NCBI RefSeq assembly: GCF_946190275.1
Contig: NZ_CAMHZQ010000008.1
Span: forward strand, 1 to 64,000
From: Streptococcus mitis
Lineage (GTDB): Bacteria; Bacillota; Bacilli; Lactobacillales; Streptococcaceae
Length of the DNA stretch: 64,000 bases
Direction of reading: 5' to 3'
A program made the position numbers and the translations under genes. The number at the start of each line of letters is the position of its first letter. Positions within the stretch are counted from its first letter, which is position 1. The notes under the pieces are model-generated. The model saw only the letters and a program-made list of their open reading frames with translations. It was not told the DNA's origin and did no database searches. Of the stretch, positions 58,615 through 64,000 are shown one piece after another.

Positions 58615-59486
58615 AAAAGCAAGAAAAATTAGCTCTTGTCGAATCTGTCTTGGAAGATTTTTATGGAGATCAGCAGTTTGCTTCTAGTTTGCGAGAGTCT
58701 GTTCTCTATTCTATTCATGCTGGTGGCAAACGTATTCGGCCTTTTCTTCTGTTAGAAGTTCTGGAAGCCTTGCAGGTGGCTATTAAACCAGCTCATGCGC
58801 AGGTGGCTGCGGCCTTGGAGATGATTCACACAGGGAGCTTGATTCATGATGACCTTCCTGCTATGGATGATGATGATTACCGTAGGGGACGCTTGACCAA
58901 TCATAAGAAATTTGGTGAAGCTATGGCCATTTTGGCTGGAGATGCCTTGTTCCTAGATCCTTATGCCTTGATAGCGCAGGCAGATTTTCCAAGTCAAATC
59001 AAGGTGGACTTGATTGCCAACTTATCGCTTGCTTCAGGAAGTCTGGGAATGGTGGCAGGGCAAGTTTTGGACATGGAAGGTGAACAGCAGCATTTGTCTT
59101 TGGAAGAACTTCAGACCATTCATGCTAATAAGACTGGAAAATTACTAGCTTATCCCTTCCAAGCGGCTGCTATTATAGCCGAATTGGCACCTGAAATGCA
59201 GGCAAAGCTGAAAACTATTGGGGAATTGATTGGACTTGCTTTTCAAGTTCGAGACGATGTGCTGGATGTGACAGCTAGTTTTGAGGAGATTGGCAAGACA
59301 CCACAAAAGGATTTGCAGGCAGAAAAATCAACCTATCCTGCTTTGTTGGGTTTGGAAGAGGCTATTGCCTTTTGTAACCAAACTCTGGATCAAGCTAATG
59401 CCAAATTAGAAGAAATTGCCCAGAAGGTTCCCTTTGAAATAGAATCGATTGTGAAAGTAGTAGAAAGTTTGAGAATCAATGGCTAA
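58611..59486 (+). CDS. ispA: Farnesyl diphosphate synthase (polyprenyl synthetase)
   Basis: A 291-residue prenyltransferase building farnesyl-PP from IPP and DMAPP, needed for undecaprenyl phosphate. Both aspartate-rich motifs are present: [10 protein letters not shown] (FARM, ~78-87) and DDVLD (SARM, ~219-223), along with GGKRIRPFL. It sits between xseB and tlyA with overlaps on both sides; the xseB-ispA link is widespread in bacteria. Confidence 0.94.
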   Translation: MKKQEKLALVESVLEDFYGDQQFASSLRESVLYSIHAGGKRIRPFLLLEVLEALQVAIKPAHAQVAAALEMIHTGSLIHDDLPAMDDDDYRRGRLTNHKKFGEAMAILAGDALFLDPYALIAQADFPSQIKVDLIANLSLASGSLGMVAGQVLDMEGEQQHLSLEELQTIHANKTGKLLAYPFQAAAIIAELAPEMQAKLKTIGELIGLAFQVRDDVLDVTASFEEIGKTPQKDLQAEKSTYPALLGLEEAIAFCNQTLDQANAKLEEIAQKVPFEIESIVKVVESLRING

Positions 59487-60294
59487 GGAAAGAGTGGATG
59501 TACTAGCTTATAAACAGGGCTTGTTTGAAACGCGAGAGCAGGCCAAGCGAGGTGTCATGGCTGGCCTAGTCGTAGCAGTTCTTAATGGAGAACGGTTTGA
59601 CAAGCCAGGAGAGAAAATTCCAGATGACACCGAGCTAAAACTCAAGGGGGAGAAACTCAAGTATGTCAGCCGTGGTGGCTTGAAACTGGAGAAGGCCTTG
59701 CAGGTCTTTGAATTATCAGTGGAAGGGGCAACAACGATTGATATCGGTGCCTCTACTGGAGGTTTTACTGATGTCATGTTGCAAAATGGTGCTGAATTGG
59801 TCTTTGCAGTCGATGTTGGTACCAATCAGTTGGCTTGGAAATTACGCCAAGACCCAAGAGTAGTCAGCATGGAACAGTTCAATTTCCGCTATGCTGAAAA
59901 GACTGATTTCGAGCAGGAACCGAGCTTTGCCAGTATTGACGTGAGTTTCATTTCCCTAAGTCTGATTTTGCCGGCCTTACACCGTGTGTTATCTGATCAA
60001 GGTCAGGTCGTGGCTCTGGTTAAGCCCCAGTTTGAAGCAGGACGTGAGCAGATTGGAAAAAATGGAATCATTCGTGATGCCAAGGTCCATCAACATGTTC
60101 TTGAATCTGTCACAGCTATGGCAGTAGAGGAAGGTTTTTCAGTCCTTGGCTTGGACTTTTCTCCCATCCAAGGTGGTCATGGGAATATTGAGTTTTTAGC
60201 GTATTTGAAAAAAGAAGAGTCAGCAGGCAATCAAGTTCTTGCTGATATTGAAGAAGTAGTAGAGAGGGCGCATAGTCAATTTAAAAATGAATAA
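59479..60294 (+). CDS. tlyA: TlyA-family rRNA methyltransferase / hemolysin-like protein
   Basis: A 271-residue protein with an N-terminal S4 RNA-binding domain ([24 protein letters not shown]) and an RrmJ-like methyltransferase domain with SAM loop DIGASTGGFTDVML and KPQFEAGR. TlyA in mycobacteria 2'-O-methylates 16S and 23S rRNA; that activity is inferred here, and the older hemolysin label has no support in sequence. It overlaps ispA by 8 and argR by 8 bases. Confidence 0.9.
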   Translation: MAKERVDVLAYKQGLFETREQAKRGVMAGLVVAVLNGERFDKPGEKIPDDTELKLKGEKLKYVSRGGLKLEKALQVFELSVEGATTIDIGASTGGFTDVMLQNGAELVFAVDVGTNQLAWKLRQDPRVVSMEQFNFRYAEKTDFEQEPSFASIDVSFISLSLILPALHRVLSDQGQVVALVKPQFEAGREQIGKNGIIRDAKVHQHVLESVTAMAVEEGFSVLGLDFSPIQGGHGNIEFLAYLKKEESAGNQVLADIEEVVERAHSQFKNE

Positions 60295-60718
60295 AAAAGA
60301 GAGACTTGAAAAAATTAGAAGATTTGTGACAGATTATCAAATCGGTACGCAAGAAGAAATTGTAGAACATTTGAAAGAGGCAGGCATCACTGCCACTCAG
60401 GCAACGGTATCACGAGATATCAAAGAACTAGGTATTGTCAAAATTCCTTTGAGAGATAATACCTATGTCTATGAATTACCAAAATCAATCGTGAAAAGTT
60501 TGCAACTGGCTGAAGATAATATTGAGTCAGCTGAATTGATGGATAAGATGATCAATCTCCAAGTTATCCCAGGAAATACAGCTTTTGTAAAAGCTCAGTT
60601 AACCGAGACTTTTGCGGATAAGATTTTTAGCTGTTTAGCTGATGATAGCTCGATTTTAGTCATTGCCAGAAGTGAAAGTCTAGCTGAGGAAATCTTTGAA
60701 CAAGTAAAAAATTGGTAG
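60287..60718 (+). CDS. argR: Arginine repressor ArgR/AhrC (second copy)
   Basis: A 143-residue ArgR-type regulator with winged helix MNKKERLEKIRRFVTDYQIGTQEEIVEHLKEAGITATQATVSRDIKELGIVKI and C-terminal hexamer domain ending EEIFEQVKNW. Its operon position before recN is the conserved ahrC-recN arrangement of Firmicutes, so this is the likely AhrC orthologue; the copy at 37891 is a divergent paralogue. The arginine-binding GxDD loop is less clear (LADDSSILVIARS). It overlaps tlyA by 8 bases. Confidence 0.92.
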   Translation: MNKKERLEKIRRFVTDYQIGTQEEIVEHLKEAGITATQATVSRDIKELGIVKIPLRDNTYVYELPKSIVKSLQLAEDNIESAELMDKMINLQVIPGNTAFVKAQLTETFADKIFSCLADDSSILVIARSESLAEEIFEQVKNW

Positions 60719-60724
60719 GTCTAT

Positions 60725-62392
60725 ATGTTACTTGAAATTTCGATAAAAAACTTTGCCATTATTGAGGCTATTTCCCTCAATTTTGAAAAGGGGATGACTG
60801 TCCTGACTGGTGAAACGGGTGCAGGGAAGTCGATTATCATTGATGCTATGAATATGATGTTGGGAGCTCGTGCGACGACAGATGTTATTCGTCATGGTGC
60901 GCCAAAGGCAGAGATTGAGGGGCTTTTCTCAGTTGAGAATAGTCGTCTTTTGCAGGAAATTTTTGATGAGCAAGGTTTGGAAATGGGTGATGAGATTATC
61001 ATTCGTCGAGAAATCTTGCAAAATGGTCGGAGTATTAGTCGTGTCAATGGCCAGATGGTTAATCTATCTGTTTTGCGTGCTATTGGGCAACATCTTGTGG
61101 ATATACATGGTCAGCATGACCAAGAGGAGTTAATGCGTCCTCAACTGCATATTCAGATGTTGGATGAATTTGGCGATGTAGCTTTTTGGGAATTGAAAGA
61201 AACCTATCAAACGAGTTTTGATGCTTATCGAAAAATGCGTAAGCAGGTTCTGGAAGTCAAGAAAAACCAACAGGAACACAAGGCTCGTATTGAAATGTTG
61301 GAATTTCAAATGGCAGAGATTGAGGCAGCAAACTTGCGAGCTGGAGAAGACCTGGCTCTCAATCAAGAGCGTGATAAACTTCTCAATCATAAAAATATTG
61401 CGGATACGCTGACCAATGCCTATAGTATGTTGGACAATGAAGAGTTCTCGAGTCTGGCCAATGTTCGTTCGGCCATGAATGACATGGAAAGTGTTGAAGA
61501 GTACGACCCTGAATACCGTGAAATTTCAAGTTCTCTGTCTGAGACCTACTATGTCTTAGAAGACATTAGCAAGCGTTTAGAAGCTATCATTGAGGACCTT
61601 GATTTTGACGGCAATCGTCTCATGCAGGTTGAGAATCGTTTGGACCTCCTTCATACCATTACTCGTAAGTATGGTGGGACTGTAGACGATGTCATGCTTT
61701 ATTTTGCCAAGATTACGGAAGAATACAATCTCTTGACAGGTAATAATCTTTCGTCTGAGGACATGGAAGCAGAGCTCAAGAAATTGGAAGTCAATCTTGT
61801 AGATTTGGCAGGTCAACTTGCCTCTGCTCGTCATGACTTGGCCCAGCAGCTAGAAGCAGAGATTAAACAAGAACTGCAAGACCTGTATATGGAAAAAGCC
61901 CAGTTTCAGGTTCGTTTTAGCAAGGGCAAATTCAGTCGTGAGGGAAATGAAATGGTTGAGTTTTATATTTCAACCAACCCTGGCGAAGATTTTAAACCCT
62001 TGGTTAAGGTTGCATCTGGCGGAGAATTGTCTCGCCTCATGTTAGCCATTAAGTCTGCCTTTTCACGTAAAGAAGGCAAGACCAGCATAGTCTTTGATGA
62101 GGTGGATACGGGAGTTTCAGGCCGTGTAGCTCAGGCGATTGCGCAGAAGATTCATAAGATTGGCCAGCATGGTCAGGTTCTGGCTATTTCCCATTTGCCA
62201 CAAGTGATTGCGATTGCGGATTATCAATTCTTTATTGAGAAGATTAGTAATGACCATTCAACAGTTTCGACTGTTCGTCTCTTGACGGTTGAAGAGCGAG
62301 TGGAGGAAGTTGCTAAAATGTTGGCAGGTGATGATGTGACGGAAGCAGCCCTGACGCAAGCCAGAGAATTGTTGAGAAACAGGGAGAAATAA
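60725..62392 (+). CDS. recN: DNA repair protein RecN
   Basis: An SMC-like ATPase gathering broken DNA ends at an early step of double-strand-break repair. The 555-residue protein has Walker A TGETGAGKSII (~29-39), a central coiled coil (~150-380), signature VASGGELSRLML and Walker B SIVFDEVDTGVSG. It starts 6 bases after argR, in the same transcript. In naturally competent streptococci RecN also affects transformation survival. Confidence 0.95.
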   Translation: MLLEISIKNFAIIEAISLNFEKGMTVLTGETGAGKSIIIDAMNMMLGARATTDVIRHGAPKAEIEGLFSVENSRLLQEIFDEQGLEMGDEIIIRREILQNGRSISRVNGQMVNLSVLRAIGQHLVDIHGQHDQEELMRPQLHIQMLDEFGDVAFWELKETYQTSFDAYRKMRKQVLEVKKNQQEHKARIEMLEFQMAEIEAANLRAGEDLALNQERDKLLNHKNIADTLTNAYSMLDNEEFSSLANVRSAMNDMESVEEYDPEYREISSSLSETYYVLEDISKRLEAIIEDLDFDGNRLMQVENRLDLLHTITRKYGGTVDDVMLYFAKITEEYNLLTGNNLSSEDMEAELKKLEVNLVDLAGQLASARHDLAQQLEAEIKQELQDLYMEKAQFQVRFSKGKFSREGNEMVEFYISTNPGEDFKPLVKVASGGELSRLMLAIKSAFSRKEGKTSIVFDEVDTGVSGRVAQAIAQKIHKIGQHGQVLAISHLPQVIAIADYQFFIEKISNDHSTVSTVRLLTVEERVEEVAKMLAGDDVTEAALTQARELLRNREK

Positions 62393-62393
62393 G

Positions 62394-63122
62394 ATGACAG
62401 ACTATTATGTAATTGGAGATGTTCACGGAAAAGCTGGAATGCTGGAAGACCTTCTCAAAACTTGGGATGGTCAGACCCAGTTGCTCTTTCTAGGGGATTT
62501 GATTGACCGTGGTGAGGATAGTCGCCGTGTTCTTGAAATGGTCAAGAACTTAGTGGACAATCAAGGGGCCATCTGTCTATCAGGAAACCACGAGTATATG
62601 TTTTTGACTTGGCTAGATGACCCAGAAGAAAGTTATGACCATTATCGTCGCAATGGTGGAGATACAACCATTAACTCTATCTTAGGTCGTCCCTTGGATG
62701 CACCGGTTGATGGAGTTGAGGATGCTAATCGTGTTGCCACCGAAGCAGCAGATTTGGTTGAATTCATTCGTCAAATGCCTTTTGTGGTAGAGACAGACAA
62801 GTATATCTTTGTTCACGCAGGTATTGATTTGACCTTGGATGACTGGCATGAAACCACAGATTACAAGAAAGTATGGCTTAGAAAACCATTCCACGAAGCC
62901 GAAAATCATACTGGAAAAACCATTGTCTTTGGCCATACCCCGGTTTATGGTTTGCTGAAGCAAGAGCGTGGTACTGCTGAGCTTTGGACTACAGAAGATG
63001 GTAAGATTGGGATGGACGGAGGAGCAGTCTACGGTGGTGTCCTTCATGGGATTGTCTTTACAGACCAAGGAATGACAGAACACCACTTTATCGAAAATGA
63101 CGGCTTTGTTGCTGAAGATTAG
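62394..63122 (+). CDS. Calcineurin-like metallophosphatase
   Basis: A 242-residue enzyme with the full metallophosphoesterase motif set: GDVHG (8-12), GDLIDRG (~35-41), GNHEYM (~67-72), HAG and GHTPVYG. This pattern is shared by PrpA-type serine/threonine phosphatases and symmetrical Ap4A hydrolases; the substrate cannot be settled by sequence. It begins 1 base after the recN stop behind GGGAGAAAT, so it closes the xseA operon. Confidence 0.88.
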   Translation: MTDYYVIGDVHGKAGMLEDLLKTWDGQTQLLFLGDLIDRGEDSRRVLEMVKNLVDNQGAICLSGNHEYMFLTWLDDPEESYDHYRRNGGDTTINSILGRPLDAPVDGVEDANRVATEAADLVEFIRQMPFVVETDKYIFVHAGIDLTLDDWHETTDYKKVWLRKPFHEAENHTGKTIVFGHTPVYGLLKQERGTAELWTTEDGKIGMDGGAVYGGVLHGIVFTDQGMTEHHFIENDGFVAED

Positions 63123-63143
63123 TACTCCTAGCAGGGTATGGTC

Positions 63144-63172
63144 TTGTCAAAATGTCAAAAACAATTTATAAT
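63144..63172 (+). promoter_or_regulatory. Promoter of lepA
   Basis: TTGTCA (63144-63149), 17-base spacer and TATAAT (63167-63172). Start near 63179, leader about 22 bases. Confidence 0.8.
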
Positions 63173-63200
63173 AAATAGATACCCTGAAAGGAAGAGAATC

Positions 63201-64000
63201 ATGAACTTAGAAGAATTGAAAAAACGACAGGAGAAGATCCGTAACTTCTCTATTATCGCCCATATTGACCACGGGAAATCAACTCTAGCAGACCGCATTT
63301 TGGAAAAAACAGAGACCGTTTCAAGTCGTGAAATGCAGGCTCAGCTTTTGGATAGCATGGATTTAGAGCGAGAACGTGGGATTACCATTAAACTCAACGC
63401 CATCGAGCTGAATTATACTGCAAAAGATGGGGAAACTTATATTTTCCACTTGATTGACACGCCAGGGCACGTAGACTTTACCTATGAAGTTTCACGTTCG
63501 CTCGCTGCCTGTGAGGGTGCTATTTTGGTGGTCGATGCCGCTCAAGGTATTGAGGCTCAAACCCTTGCCAACGTTTATCTAGCCTTGGATAATGATTTGG
63601 AAATCATGCCAGTCATTAACAAAATTGACCTACCGGCTGCAGATCCAGAGCGCGTGCGTACAGAGATTGAAGATGTCATTGGTTTGGATGCCAGCGAAGC
63701 AGTCTTAGCATCTGCCAAGGCTGGTATCGGTATCGAAGAAATTCTCGAGCAAATCGTAGAAAAAGTGCCAGCGCCAACAGGTGATGTGACGGCACCACTG
63801 AAGGCCTTGATTTTCGACTCTGTTTACGATGCTTACCGTGGGGTTATACTCCAAGTGCGTGTTATGGATGGAGTGGTCAAACCTGGTGATAAGATTCAAC
63901 TCATGAGTAATGGCAAGACCTTTGATGTGACGGAAGTCGGTATTTTTACTCCGAAAGCAGTTGGTCGTGATTTCCTTGCGACTGGTGATGTTGGTTATAT
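63201..64000 (+). CDS. lepA: Elongation factor 4 (LepA), N-terminal part
   Basis: The gene runs off the window; 266 of about 607 residues are seen. It starts [28 protein letters not shown] with the GTPase P-loop AHIDHGKST (20-28), then DTPGHVDF (G3), NKIDLP (G4) and the beginning of domain II ([17 protein letters not shown]). LepA is a ribosome-bound translational GTPase involved in back-translocation or initiation quality. AAAGGAAG precedes the ATG. Confidence 0.96.
   Translation, partial: MNLEELKKRQEKIRNFSIIAHIDHGKSTLADRILEKTETVSSREMQAQLLDSMDLERERGITIKLNAIELNYTAKDGETYIFHLIDTPGHVDFTYEVSRSLAACEGAILVVDAAQGIEAQTLANVYLALDNDLEIMPVINKIDLPAADPERVRTEIEDVIGLDASEAVLASAKAGIGIEEILEQIVEKVPAPTGDVTAPLKALIFDSVYDAYRGVILQVRVMDGVVKPGDKIQLMSNGKTFDVTEVGIFTPKAVGRDFLATGDVGY

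Overview
The window is a piece of chromosome from a low-GC Gram-positive coccus of the Streptococcus mitis group (S. mitis/oralis-like rather than S. pneumoniae). Evidence for the group: a choline-binding LytB glucosaminidase, PavA, PmrA, CoiA, CpoA, an LPXTG surface protein with sortase A, two BOX elements and a RUP-like element. GyrA carries Gly at position 114, where pneumococcal GyrA (from memory) has Ser. Nearly all vegetative promoters are the streptococcal extended -10 type (TGnTATAAT). No rRNA, tRNA, intact insertion sequence, prophage or CRISPR array was seen.

Layout. 1-905: C-terminus of an LPXTG surface protein. 1222-5017: translation genes infC-rpmI-rplT under an attenuator leader, gloA, and pyrK-pyrD under a PyrR-type leader. 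5116-8695: lytB, a BOX element, and convergent pavA. 8800-17436: housekeeping run ybeY-dgkA-era-mutM-coaE-pmrA-rpmG, secG, rnr-smpB, tehB. 17447-18206: a hicAB toxin-antitoxin cassette between two copies of a terminator plus competence SigX box. 18228-22722: coiA-pepF-O-methyltransferase-prsA. 22884-26828: ftsW and ppc. 26897-30099: Trp-type T-box, BOX element and the trpXYZ ABC importer. 30189-37847: dnaG-rpoD-SufT-like, glycolipid glycosyltransferases (cpoA and partner), PspC and DUF4044 small membrane proteins, obgE. 37891-46794: argR and pepX (minus strand), then dnaE, pfkA-pyk. 46870-47141: decayed tyrosine-recombinase fragment and RUP-like element. 47193-64000: ldh (minus strand), gyrA-srtA, formate/nitrite transporter, an O-acetylhomoserine sulfhydrylase cassette, a DUF2130 nuclease-like protein, truB, udk, xseA-xseB-ispA-tlyA-argR-recN-phosphatase, and the start of lepA.

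Most genes are core and intact. Many are tightly overlapped (ybeY/dgkA, mutM/coaE/pmrA/rpmG, rnr/smpB, trpY/trpZ, gyrA/srtA, xseA to argR), which points to translational coupling. The distinctive biology lies in the accessory and regulatory parts: hicAB sits between tehB and coiA so that the upstream copy of the repeat keeps a perfect SigX box facing hicAB, while the copy facing coiA has lost one base. Other notable points are an ATA start for infC behind an attenuator, a TTG start for dnaE, a possibly leaderless cpoA transcript, and a recombinase relic at what looks like a synteny junction. The strongest candidate for an undescribed arrangement is the competence-linked hicAB insertion; a second is the DUF2130 protein, whose zinc ribbon, coiled coil and PD-(D/E)xK-like core suggest an uncharacterised nuclease.
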